15,283 nt of DNA, taken from positions 1 to 15,283 of the forward strand of contig NZ_JAWOCR010000058.1 of NCBI RefSeq assembly GCF_046483665.1. The letters are read 5' to 3'. Origin of the DNA: Thiohalophilus sp046483665. Lineage in GTDB: Bacteria; Pseudomonadota; Gammaproteobacteria; UBA6429; Thiohalophilaceae. Positions 6,181 to 13,206 of the stretch are shown one piece after another. The notes under the pieces are model-generated. The model was given only the letters and a program-made list of their open reading frames with translations, made no database searches and had not been told where the DNA came from. Both the position numbers and the translations under genes were made by a program. Numbering within the stretch: position 1 is the stretch's first letter; each line of letters opens with the position of its first letter.

Positions 6181-9018
6181 TCAATTCCTTTGTCTTTTAT
6201 TGTCAGGAGTGCCCAGCGCATCGGCGACCAGTTTTTCCCGTTGTTGCTTGTGCAGGGAAGGATAACCGACTGCCGGAGCCGCCATCAGCGGACGGCCGGC
6301 ATACTCCAGGCCTTGCTGCTCACCGATCGCCCGGCGCATGTGATGCTGGCTCGAATACCAGGCACCCTGGTTCATGGGTTCTTCCTGGCACCAGATGTAG
6401 TCACTTACATTCGAATAGCGTTTAAGCACGGCTTTGAGCGACTTTTCAGGAAACGGGTAAAGTTGTTCAATACGAATGATCGCCACATCCTCGCGTTCAT
6501 CCTCGCGGCGCTGGTGATCGAGATCATAGTAAACCTTGCCGCTGCACAGAATCAGGCGTTTGATCCTGTCGTGCTGGCTGACCTGTTCATCATCAATTAC
6601 GCGGTAAAACTTGCCCTGACTCAGGTCGCTTAACGGGCGTGAGGCTTCGGGCAGGCGTAACAGACTTTTGGGTGTCATGACGATCAACGGTCGGCGACAC
6701 TGGCGCAGCATCTGGCGACGCAACAGATGAAAAATTTGCGCGGCATGGGTGGGAATACAGACCTGCATGTTGTGCTGGGCGCAGAGTTGCAGAAACCGTT
6801 CCAGTCGCGCCGAGGAGTGTTCCGGCCCCTGGCCTTCATAGCCATGGGGTAAAAACAGAGTGATGCCGCTGAGGCGATTCCATTTTTGTTCTGCGGCGCT
6901 GATGAATTGATCGATCACTACCTGCGCGCCGTTGGCAAAATCGCCGAACTGGGCCTCCCAGATGACCAGGGTTTTGGGGTCCGTTGTCGAATAACCGTAT
7001 TCAAAGGCCAGGACAGCCTCTTCCGAGAGCAGCGAGTTGATCACCAGGAAGTTGGCCTGATTGTCGGACAGGTTGCGCAGGGGCACATAGGTCTCGCCAT
7101 CGTGCTGGTTGTAGAGCACCGCCTGACGATGGAAAAAGGTGCCGCGACCGCTGTCCTCGCCGGAGAGTCGGATGGGATAGCCTTCATGCAACAGGCTGGC
7201 ATAGGCCAGCGTTTCGGCAAACCCCCAGTCCATCTTCAGATCGCCGGCGGCCATGCGCCGGCGGTTGTCCATGATCTTTTCAACAGTGCGGTGTAATTTA
7301 AAGCCTTCGGGCAGACGATCCAGCTTCTCGTGCAGGGCTTGCACGGTTTGCAGATCCACTGTCGTGTCGATGTCACTGACACAGTCGCGGGTATGATATG
7401 TGCTCCAGTCGGCGCTGTAGGGATAGTCGGCCTGTTCGGACGGGATCATGTCTGAAACCACCGGCCGGTTGTGATCCAGCGCATCGCGATAGTCCGCAAT
7501 CATCTGTTTGGCTCGCGTAGTGTCGATCACGCCTTCAGCGTCGAGCCGCTGCAGATACAGCTCACGGCAGCTTTGCAGCTGGTTAATATGCTGGTACATC
7601 AGTGGCTGGGTTGCCATGGGCTCATCGGCTTCGCTGTGACCATGACGGCGATAACAGACCAGGTCGATGATGACATCCTTGTGAAAACGCATGCGATAAT
7701 CGAGCGCCAGTTGCGTAATAAACAGCACGGCCTCGGGATCGTCGCTGTTGACATGGAAAATGGGCGCATTGACCATTTTTGCCACGTCGGTGCAGTAAAG
7801 AGTCGAGCGGGCCTCATCCTGATTGCTGGTGGTAAAGCCGATCTGGTTATTAATGACAATATGCACGGTGCCCTTGGTGGAGAAACCGCGGGACTGGGAC
7901 ATGTTGAGCGTCTCCATCACCACGCCCTGCCCGGAGAAAGCCGCATCGCCGTGGATCAATACCGGGACTACCTGGCTGCCCTCCCAGTCCTGACGTCGAT
8001 CCTGGCGGGCGCGCACAGAACCTTCGACTACCGGGTCGACGATTTCCAGATGCGAGGGATTGAACGCCAGCGCCACATGCAACAGGCCGCCGGGGGTGTT
8101 GAGATTGGAAGAAAAACCGAGATGGTATTTCACATCGCCGGTGCCGCTGCCATTTTCCGGATGCAAGCCCTCGAATTCGCGGAACAGTTCCTCGGGCGTT
8201 TTGCCCAGCACGTTTACCAGCACATTGAGCCGGCCCCGATGGGCCATCCCGATCGCTACCTCTTTGACGCCGCTTTCGCCGCCATGCTGAATCAGTCGGT
8301 GCAGCATCGGGATCAGGCTTTCGGCGCCCTCCAGTGAGAAACGTTTTTGACCCACATACTTGTTATGCAGGTATTTCTCCAGGCTTTCGGCGGCGGTCAG
8401 TCGGCTGAACAGATCGCGTTTCTGTTCCTCGGAAAGATCGGCATGGCCGCGAGCGGATTCCAGATAGTGCTGAATCCAGCGTTTTTCCGTGGTGTCCACC
8501 ACATGCATGTACTCGGCGCCGACCGAACCGCAATAGGTGTTGACGAGAATGTTGATGATCTCGGCCAGGCGAGCCCGATCCGGGCCGGACAGGGAGCCGG
8601 TTTCAAATTCAGTATCCAGATCGGCATCGCTGAGTTCGTGATGCGCCAGGGTTAGCTCGGGGATGTAGCCCTTGTCGCGCAATCCGAGCGGGTCCAGATC
8701 GGCCAGCTGGTGACCGAGGAAACGATAGGCGTTGATCAGCTGCAGGACCTTGACCTGCTTGTGGATCAGGCTGACATCGATATCCGTATGGCGTTGAGCC
8801 GGAGTCAGATGGCGGAACTGGGCGCGGATCGCCGCGTGCGAGATGTCCCTGTCGATGCCGTCCACGCGGGGCAAATCGCGGAACAGAGCCTGCCACTGGG
8901 GATCCACCGTATCGGGATCCTGCAGATATTCTTCGTACAGTTGTTCGAGATAGCCGGCATTGGTCCCGGCAAAAGCGGAATTCTTCCAGCGGGTTTTCAG
9001 ATCAGATTCATCGGACAT
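6181..9018 (-). CDS. sucA: 2-oxoglutarate dehydrogenase E1 component
   Basis: This 945-residue thiamine-diphosphate enzyme decarboxylates 2-oxoglutarate and hands the succinyl group to the lipoyl arm of SucB in the TCA cycle. The N-terminal segment (SAFAGTNAGYLEQLYEEYLQDP, about 12-33) is the E2-interaction tail. IGMAHRGRLNVLVNVLGKTP and the cofactor segment GDAAFSGQGVVMETLNMSQS followed by INNQIGF are diagnostic. The C-terminal part contains LPHGYEGQGPEHSSARLERF and the acetyl-CoA-regulated-type end WCQEEPMNQGAW. Length is close to the E. coli enzyme (933). The ATG at 9018 is chosen, with AGGA nine bases upstream; an upstream in-frame TTG adds seven residues without a better ribosome site. 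A dyad lies in its upstream region. Confidence 0.97.
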   Translation of the reverse strand: MSDESDLKTRWKNSAFAGTNAGYLEQLYEEYLQDPDTVDPQWQALFRDLPRVDGIDRDISHAAIRAQFRHLTPAQRHTDIDVSLIHKQVKVLQLINAYRFLGHQLADLDPLGLRDKGYIPELTLAHHELSDADLDTEFETGSLSGPDRARLAEIINILVNTYCGSVGAEYMHVVDTTEKRWIQHYLESARGHADLSEEQKRDLFSRLTAAESLEKYLHNKYVGQKRFSLEGAESLIPMLHRLIQHGGESGVKEVAIGMAHRGRLNVLVNVLGKTPEELFREFEGLHPENGSGTGDVKYHLGFSSNLNTPGGLLHVALAFNPSHLEIVDPVVEGSVRARQDRRQDWEGSQVVPVLIHGDAAFSGQGVVMETLNMSQSRGFSTKGTVHIVINNQIGFTTSNQDEARSTLYCTDVAKMVNAPIFHVNSDDPEAVLFITQLALDYRMRFHKDVIIDLVCYRRHGHSEADEPMATQPLMYQHINQLQSCRELYLQRLDAEGVIDTTRAKQMIADYRDALDHNRPVVSDMIPSEQADYPYSADWSTYHTRDCVSDIDTTVDLQTVQALHEKLDRLPEGFKLHRTVEKIMDNRRRMAAGDLKMDWGFAETLAYASLLHEGYPIRLSGEDSGRGTFFHRQAVLYNQHDGETYVPLRNLSDNQANFLVINSLLSEEAVLAFEYGYSTTDPKTLVIWEAQFGDFANGAQVVIDQFISAAEQKWNRLSGITLFLPHGYEGQGPEHSSARLERFLQLCAQHNMQVCIPTHAAQIFHLLRRQMLRQCRRPLIVMTPKSLLRLPEASRPLSDLSQGKFYRVIDDEQVSQHDRIKRLILCSGKVYYDLDHQRREDEREDVAIIRIEQLYPFPEKSLKAVLKRYSNVSDYIWCQEEPMNQGAWYSSQHHMRRAIGEQQGLEYAGRPLMAAPAVGYPSLHKQQREKLVADALGTPDNKRQRN

Positions 9019-9104
9019 GGGCCGACATCCTGGTAACAATTCCCCGGCAGTTGGCGTTGTCAGTTTGAATAGCGTTCATACCTGTTATTTCGGCAGATCC
9101 AGCA

Positions 9105-9124
9105 GATTTTTCAAGTGAAAAATC
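9105..9124. promoter_or_regulatory. Perfect 9-2-9 dyad upstream of sucA, candidate operator
   Basis: Arms GATTTTTCA (9105-9113) and TGAAAAATC (9116-9124) are perfectly complementary around a two-base centre. The dyad is 87 bases upstream of the sucA ATG in a 235-base gap, the natural place for control of the 2-oxoglutarate dehydrogenase operon. It could also form an RNA hairpin if it lies in the leader, but it is A/T-rich and no T-run follows. No binding family is recognised from the motif. Confidence 0.4.
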
Positions 9125-9230
9125 CCTGAATCGCATGACAGCGGCATTCAAGAGACAGCGCTTGCCTGCGGGCTGACTATATCAGCATACAACAGTACGT
9201 TGTTAGACAATACTCTGATGATACGGCGCC

Positions 9231-9251
9231 GATTTCGAGAGGCGCGAAATC
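9231..9251. repeat. Stem-loop just after the DoxX gene, possible weak terminator
   Basis: GATTTCG (9231-9237) and CGAAATC (9245-9251) form a 7-bp stem with a 7-base loop. On the minus strand it begins three bases past the DoxX stop codon. A T-run does not follow, so a strong intrinsic terminator is not supported. It may protect the 3' end or contribute to termination. Confidence 0.35.
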
Positions 9252-9253
9252 AG

Positions 9254-9847
9254 TCAGACCTTGAGTTTACGGTCAATCCAATAATCTATGCTGACATAAC
9301 GCCCGGCTCCGTAAAAGAACAGAACCAGTAGCATCACAAAATAGGTGGCGGCAAATTCAATGCCGTTTTTCAGGATGGTGATACTGCCATACTCGGTTAA
9401 CCAGCTGTAGTTACCGTGTTGCTTGAGAATTTCGCGGGCCATGTCGCGGCGTTCCACTGCGCCCTCGATCATATCCGTGCGCCACTCCCAGGGGACTGTC
9501 AGGGTGGTTTCCGGCAGGGCATGCCAGCCGTTTTCCCAATGCGCGGTCGCGGCCGCCATAATCATGGTGAACATCAGGGGGATGGCAAACCAGCGTGTGG
9601 CCAGCCCGATCAGAATGGCGATGCCGCCGAAAAACTCCGCCGCTCCGGCCAGCAAGGCCATCAGCATGGGGGCCGGCAGGCCGAGGATTTCACCGAAATA
9701 ATAGGCGGTATTGTCCAGTGCGCTGAGCTTGCCATAACCGGCAAGAATAAAGATGGGGGCGAGAAACAGGCGTAATAATAGCGGGGCGATAAAATCAAAA
9801 TGCCGGCTTTTATCGAGCAGGCCTTGCAGTTGCAGTAGAACGTTCAT
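9254..9847 (-). CDS. DoxX-family inner-membrane protein
   Basis: This 197-residue protein has four hydrophobic segments: about 20-38, 56-82, 86-101 and 164-180. The first includes LLLRLFLAPIFILAGYGKL and the second AGAAEFFGGIAILIGLATRW, both typical of the DoxX family. A hydrophilic region of about 55 residues (102-157, including ENGWHALPETTL and LKQHGNYSWLTEYGS) lies between the third and fourth segments. DoxX proteins have been linked to thiosulfate:quinone oxidoreduction in archaea and to redox or stress complexes in bacteria, but this subgroup has no fixed function. It follows an ECF sigma and anti-sigma pair by 148 bases on the same strand and has its own strong ribosome site (GGAGG, six bases upstream). 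It may be a target of, or partner to, that regulator. Confidence 0.85.
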   Translation of the reverse strand: MNVLLQLQGLLDKSRHFDFIAPLLLRLFLAPIFILAGYGKLSALDNTAYYFGEILGLPAPMLMALLAGAAEFFGGIAILIGLATRWFAIPLMFTMIMAAATAHWENGWHALPETTLTVPWEWRTDMIEGAVERRDMAREILKQHGNYSWLTEYGSITILKNGIEFAATYFVMLLVLFFYGAGRYVSIDYWIDRKLKV

Positions 9848-9903
9848 AGCATCCTCCGAATAGATAACCGTATTTTTATATGCGGTATTGATTTGATCAT
9901 GAA

Positions 9904-9974
9904 GCCAGAGTGTCTGGCGTTCTATTCGCTTTCATAACGGTGCTCTGAACAGTTCGTGTAATGCCGCTCAGAGC
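9904..9974. repeat. Two hairpins in the anti-sigma to DoxX gap
   Basis: GCCAGA (9904-9909) and TCTGGC (9913-9918) form a perfect 6-bp stem with a 3-base loop. GCTCTGA (9942-9948) and TCAGAGC (9968-9974) form a 7-bp stem around 19 bases. Both lie in the 148-base gap between the anti-sigma gene and the DoxX gene. Neither is followed by a T-run on the minus strand. They may process or stabilise the shared transcript. Confidence 0.35.
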
Positions 9975-9995
9975 GTCTTCTGCAAGCGAGTGGAC

Positions 9996-10262
9996 TCACT
10001 CTGATGAATGCGGATCGTGCTTGTCCAGAGACCGGCGAATACGCTGCCGGGCCTGTGGGGGAAGTTCCGGTCCGGGCAGGTTGTCGCGATCACTGTGTGC
10101 CAGTTGACGCAGGGCCTGACGCAACAAACCAAGTTGCCGCTTGAAGCGCCGGCAACTGATACAGATCGCCAGGTGCAGTGCGAGACCCCAGCGTTCCCGT
10201 CGTGTCAGCGGGCGTTCCTGGTGTTCCGAAATCAGCTCGCTGGCCTGTTTGCATGTCAACAT
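9996..10262 (-). CDS. Small soluble zinc-finger anti-sigma factor
   Basis: The 88-residue product contains the zinc anti-sigma motif H30-x3-C34-x2-C37 (HLAICISC), with a further cysteine at C4 (MLTCKQASELIS) as likely fourth ligand. This is the arrangement of ZAS-type anti-sigma factors and zf-HC2 proteins. There is no membrane segment, so it is probably a cytoplasmic, redox- or zinc-responsive inhibitor of the sigma factor encoded just upstream. The ATG at 10262 is chosen because the motif begins at once and CGGAG lies about nine bases before it. A longer in-frame version would overlap the sigma gene out of frame and add unrelated sequence. Its start lies 17 bases after the sigma stop codon. 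The partner assignment is inferred from adjacency. Confidence 0.82.
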   Translation of the reverse strand: MLTCKQASELISEHQERPLTRRERWGLALHLAICISCRRFKRQLGLLRQALRQLAHSDRDNLPGPELPPQARQRIRRSLDKHDPHSSE

Positions 10263-10279
10263 GGTTACTTGCTCCGGGT

Positions 10280-10843
10280 TTATCCAACCCAGTTTGTGTC
10301 GAGACACTGCCGTAGCCGCATTCGGGCCCGGTACAACATCGTCCACAGGTTGGTCGGACTGATAGCCAGTTCCTGACAAATCTCTTTGGTCTCGTCTTCA
10401 TGGACCTCGCGCAGCACAAACAGCCGCGCTAGACGGGGTGGCAGGCGATCCAGGCATTCCTGCAGGATGCGCCAGAACTGGGAATCCTGCAGTGCCGCTT
10501 CGGGATCCCCCCAACTGGCAAGACGCGGGGCCCAGTGTTCGCGGCTATTGAACGGTGAGTCAGTGTCGTCCGGGAGGGTGGCTTCTGGATCGGGCAGCCC
10601 CTGTTCACGGGCCTCGCGCCGGAACTGGTCCAGAATCTTGTGTTTGAGGATGCCGATTAGCCAGGTGCGTACCGAGGCATTGCCACTATAGCGTGACCAG
10701 GCTTGCAGGGCTGCCAGCAAGGTTTCCTGGACGGCCTCTTCCGCCTGGTCGGAATCGCGCAGGCGCAGCAGGGCATAACGGTAGAGAACCGTGCCATGAT
10801 CATCCAGCCACTGTTCGGCAGGCGCGGGCTGTTGTGAGGTCAT
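10280..10843 (-). CDS. ECF-type RNA polymerase sigma factor
   Basis: The protein has 187 residues with two sigma domains and no region 1 or 3. Region 2 is at about 14-78 (YRYALLRLRDSDQAEEAVQE and SVRTWLIGILKHKILDQFRR). A linker (79-120, with EHWAPRLASWGDPEAAL) follows, and then region 4 at about 125-182 (CLDRLPPRLARLFVLREVHE, and LAISPTNLWTMLYRARMRLR as the helix-turn-helix). The WGDPEAAL and TNLWTMLYRARMRLR segments are typical of ECF factors paired with small zf-HC2 anti-sigma proteins, as here. The ATG at 10843 is chosen; AGGAG lies about 12 bases upstream. The in-frame upstream sequence to a TTG at 10987 runs through the promoter region and is not protein-like. Its targets are not shown. 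Confidence 0.9.
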   Translation of the reverse strand: MTSQQPAPAEQWLDDHGTVLYRYALLRLRDSDQAEEAVQETLLAALQAWSRYSGNASVRTWLIGILKHKILDQFRREAREQGLPDPEATLPDDTDSPFNSREHWAPRLASWGDPEAALQDSQFWRILQECLDRLPPRLARLFVLREVHEDETKEICQELAISPTNLWTMLYRARMRLRQCLDTNWVG

Positions 10844-10977
10844 GGGAGTGATAACTCCTGCGTTTATTGATTCTCCGCCACAGCATAACCGAATAACACT
10901 TTTTGAGCAGGGTTTTGAGATGGCACTTTGTGAACGGCTGGCCAAAAGCGTTTCAAATAGCCGCGCAGTGAAAATCA

Positions 10978-11010
10978 AGTATGGCAATATTTGAGCGATT
11001 GCTCAATATT
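10978..11010 (-). promoter_or_regulatory. Dyad overlapping a candidate sigma-70 promoter of the sigma/anti-sigma/DoxX genes
   Basis: AATATTTGAGC (10986-10996) and GCTCAATATT (11001-11010) are complementary around GATT, with one extra T in the left arm. The core TGAGC-N4-GCTCA resembles the TGAAC-N4-GTTCA layout of ArsR/SmtB-family operators. On the minus strand TTGAGC (11006-11001) and CATACT (10983-10978) are 17 bases apart, each matching the sigma-70 hexamers at four of six positions, so the dyad would cover the -35 box and spacer. A bound repressor would block the promoter. The dyad is direct; the promoter and the regulator family are inferred. Confidence 0.42.
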
Positions 11011-11103
11011 GAATTGACTGACGACCGTCAAAGGCGGATTACAGGGCGTGTTGTATGCGACCCGCGAAATCGACAGGCGCTATGTTGCTTCCGGTAAGGC
11101 GAT

Positions 11104-11520
11104 TCAGCTGGCGGGAAAGTCGGCCAGACAACAGCGCCCCGCCGGGTTGCGAACCTGGCAGGCGCACGCACCCTCGCGGGTCTGTTGCTGGACAAAGGCC
11201 TTGATCGACGGATCGCTCGCCTGGGTGCGGGTGATGCCAAAGCAGTGGCAGATCAGGGCCTCGTCCGAGGGATCCTTGAGTCCCACCGGGGTGCGCAGTT
11301 CGGCCTGTTCGATGACCGAATCATCGTCACCGAAATAGATGACAGGACAATTGGGATCGCTGCAGAAATAATAGCGCCGTTTGGCCAGATTCCACTGCCA
11401 GGGTTGTTTGAGGTGATGCAAAAGGGTAGTGGTCGAGACCGCGGCATAGCTTGTGCCATTACGCGGGCAGGGACGCCGTCGCGCTGAAGGGATGGGGCAA
11501 TCGTCTGTGCAGTCTGTCAT
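11104..11520 (-). CDS. CopZ-like iron-sulfur cluster-binding metallochaperone
   Basis: The 138-residue product has 11 cysteines (4, 8, 18, 53, 58, 91, 93, 119, 121, 130, 131). The N-terminal half (CPRNGTSYAAVSTTTLLHHL at 18-37, RRYYFCSDPNCPVIYFG at 48-64) matches the zinc-binding domain that, in Archaeoglobus CopZ, sits beside a [2Fe-2S] centre. The C-terminal half contains ICHCFGIT (90-97) and GACACQVRNPAGRCC (117-131), the BFD-like [2Fe-2S] pattern. No heavy-metal-associated copper domain is present, so copper itself is unproven; NCBI-style names call such proteins putative Fe-S metallochaperones. The ATG at 11520 is chosen, with AGGA seven bases upstream. It begins 16 bases after the tatC stop, in what looks like the tat operon. 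Confidence 0.78.
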   Translation of the reverse strand: MTDCTDDCPIPSARRRPCPRNGTSYAAVSTTTLLHHLKQPWQWNLAKRRYYFCSDPNCPVIYFGDDDSVIEQAELRTPVGLKDPSDEALICHCFGITRTQASDPSIKAFVQQQTREGACACQVRNPAGRCCLADFPAS

Positions 11521-11536
11521 GGGTTGTTCCTGCGGA

Positions 11537-12463
11537 TCATGTCCTGCGATCGGTATCGTTATCCTCACTATCGGTTTCGTTGTTGTTTTTCAGGGATTCT
11601 TCCTCGGCAATAGCGCGCTCAAGTTCGGCTTCCATTTCAGCCTCCATTTCCTCGCTGCTGAGCGGGGCTTCTTCCTGCTCTGTTTCCTCGTCTTCAGCTG
11701 CGGCAGTTTCTTCGCGTTTACGTTTCAAAATACGACCGAAGATGACACCGACTTCAAAGAGCAGCCACATGGGCAGCGCCAGCAGAGTCTGGGAAATGAT
11801 GTCCGGAGGGGTCAGTAGCATGCCGATCACAAACGTGCCGACGATAATATAGGGGCGTTTCTCTGAGAGTGACTCGGGGGTGGTGACCCCGGCCAGTATC
11901 AACATAATGGTGGCTATGGGGACCTCGAAGGCGACACCGAAAGCGAAAAACAGTTTAATCGCAAAATCGAGATAGCTGGCGATATCAGGGCGATAATCGA
12001 CGCCTTCGGAGGCAAAATTGGAGGTGAACTCGAATACCAGGGGAAAAACCACATAATAGGCAAAGGCCATGCCCAGGTAGAACAGAATAATGCTCGATAT
12101 CAGTAAGGGGCGCGCCAGTTTTTTTTCGTGTTGATAAAGACCGGGGGCGATAAACGACCATAGCTGATGGAGTACGTATGGTACGGAGAGAAAAAACGCG
12201 GCAATCAGGGCCAGCTTGAACGGCGTGAACACCGGCGAGATAACGCCAATGGCCAGCATTTTGGCCCCTTCGGGAAGATAACCCTGAAGCGGTAATGAAA
12301 AGTAATAATAAAGATCATTGGCCACCGCCATCAGCGCGACGGTGAGTACCAGTACGAGACCAACTATACGTAGCAGGCGATCGCGCAGTTCGACCAGGTG
12401 CGAGAGAAACGGCGTCTCCTGTTCAACACCCTGGTCGTTATCGTTACGGTTTTTCTTGCTCAT
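11537..12463 (-). CDS. tatC: TatC, twin-arginine translocase receptor
   Basis: TatC is the six-helix inner-membrane receptor for twin-arginine signal peptides. Family signatures are present: HLVELRDRL (22-30), SPVFTPFKLA (76-85), PYVLHQLWSFIAPGLYQHEK (95-114, with the conserved glutamate) and LTPPDIISQTLLALPMWLLF (217-236, with the conserved P-D pair). At 308 residues it is about 50 longer than E. coli TatC. The excess is a charged tail from about 247 onward, with LSSEEMEAEMEAELERAIAE likely helical and the rest Glu/Asp-rich and disordered. Its ATG overlaps the end of tatB by 20 bases without a clear Shine-Dalgarno, implying translational coupling. Substrates in this window include SoxY, which has a twin-arginine signal. 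Confidence 0.97.
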   Translation of the reverse strand: MSKKNRNDNDQGVEQETPFLSHLVELRDRLLRIVGLVLVLTVALMAVANDLYYYFSLPLQGYLPEGAKMLAIGVISPVFTPFKLALIAAFFLSVPYVLHQLWSFIAPGLYQHEKKLARPLLISSIILFYLGMAFAYYVVFPLVFEFTSNFASEGVDYRPDIASYLDFAIKLFFAFGVAFEVPIATIMLILAGVTTPESLSEKRPYIIVGTFVIGMLLTPPDIISQTLLALPMWLLFEVGVIFGRILKRKREETAAAEDEETEQEEAPLSSEEMEAEMEAELERAIAEEESLKNNNETDSEDNDTDRRT

Positions 12464-12842
12464 TATCTGGCGCGTCGGTGTGGTGGGTAGTCTTGCTGTC
12501 GTCGCTGCTCACGGCAGAGGATTCTTCCTTGCCGGTATCGACATCATCATCGCCGATCGCCTTGACCAGGTAATCAGGTTTGTCTTCTTCTTCGATGGTG
12601 AAGCGATCGCTGTTCATGATCTGCTTGAGCTCATCCAGACCGGCGTCGCGCTCCAGTGCCTTGCGCAAATCTTCCTGTTTCATCTCGCGATCAATATCGG
12701 ATTTAACCTGGGTAACAAAACGGCGTGTGCGGCCGACCCACTTGCCCACGTTGCGAGCCACCCCGGGCAGACGCTCGGGTCCAATCACCACCAGGCCAAC
12801 GACGGCAATGATGATTAATTCAAGAAAGCCGATATCAAACAT
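12444..12842 (-). CDS. tatB: TatB, twin-arginine translocase subunit
   Basis: The 132-residue product starts with the TatB N-terminal membrane helix and hinge (MFDIGFLELIIIAVVGLVVI at 1-20, then GPERLPGVARNVGKWVGRTR), followed by an amphipathic region and a long acidic, low-complexity tail (about 80-132). The GPERLP motif separates it from TatA, which here has FGAKRLR. TatB joins TatC in the substrate receptor complex. The stretch before the ATG is CCCCAGCCCCTTAACC, with no Shine-Dalgarno, and the preceding 35 bases are nearly all pyrimidines on the coding strand. The gene follows tatA by 87 bases and overlaps tatC by 20. Confidence 0.95.
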   Translation of the reverse strand: MFDIGFLELIIIAVVGLVVIGPERLPGVARNVGKWVGRTRRFVTQVKSDIDREMKQEDLRKALERDAGLDELKQIMNSDRFTIEEEDKPDYLVKAIGDDDVDTGKEESSAVSSDDSKTTHHTDAPDNEQEKP

Positions 12843-12845
12843 GGT

Positions 12846-12882
12846 TAAGGGGCTGGGGATGAGGAATGAGAGAAGAGGAGAC
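12846..12882 (-). other. Polypyrimidine tract in the tatA-tatB gap
   Basis: On the coding strand this 37-base stretch is almost wholly C and T, built of variants of CTCATTCCTCATCCCC and CTCCTCTTCTCTC. It lies just before the tatB ATG, where a Shine-Dalgarno would be expected. It does not fold and does not look like a terminator. It may be a simple-sequence remnant or a leader with unusual initiation. No function is assigned. Confidence 0.3.
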
Positions 12883-12929
12883 AGAACACAGTCTGGCTCC
12901 TGTTAAGGTTGCCATCATCACAAACCCGT

Positions 12930-13169
12930 TCAGGTTTTGTCCTTATCCTTGACCTTGGTGGCTTCGCCTTCGATAGTCTCGCCTTCATCGCTGCTTTCCA
13001 GTTTGGCGGAGTCATCCTGCTTGCCACTTTCCTCCTCTTCCTTGACCGCGCTTTTGAAGCCCTTGACGGCGCTGCCCAGATCGGTGCCGATGTTGCGTAG
13101 CCGCTTGGCGCCAAACAGCAGCAGCACAATCAGCAGAATAATGACCAGTTGCCAGATACCAATACCCAT
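12930..13169 (-). CDS. tatA: TatA, twin-arginine translocase pore subunit
   Basis: This 79-residue protein has an N-terminal membrane helix (GIGIWQLVIILLIVLLLF, 2-19), the FG hinge and an amphipathic helix (AKRLRNIGTDLGSAVKGFKS, 21-40), followed by an acidic tail (41-79). This is the standard TatA plan; it assembles on demand to let folded proteins cross the inner membrane. The usual FGxKRLP motif reads FGAKRLR here, without the proline. GGAG lies eight bases upstream of the ATG. It is the first tat gene, following the HIT gene by 74 bases. Confidence 0.95.
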   Translation of the reverse strand: MGIGIWQLVIILLIVLLLFGAKRLRNIGTDLGSAVKGFKSAVKEEEESGKQDDSAKLESSDEGETIEGEATKVKDKDKT

Positions 13170-13206
13170 GTTGTTACTCCACGTCCTGAACGTTAACGAT
13201 TATTGA

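Noticed and set aside
7471..8337. A 288-codon plus-strand frame
   Set aside because: It lies wholly inside sucA on the opposite strand; the sucA motifs are unambiguous.
9185..9215. Sigma-70 promoter for sucA (TTGTCT ... TATGCT)
   Set aside because: Spacing is about 15 bases and both boxes are poor, so it is not listed.
10920..10960. Self-regulated ECF promoter (GAAAC ... CGTTC) before the sigma gene
   Set aside because: The motifs are only about 13 bases apart instead of about 16-17, so the match is not credible.
10844..10987. Extended sigma-factor start at TTG 10987
   Set aside because: The extra sequence covers the dyad and promoter region, and region 2 begins normally after the ATG at 10843.
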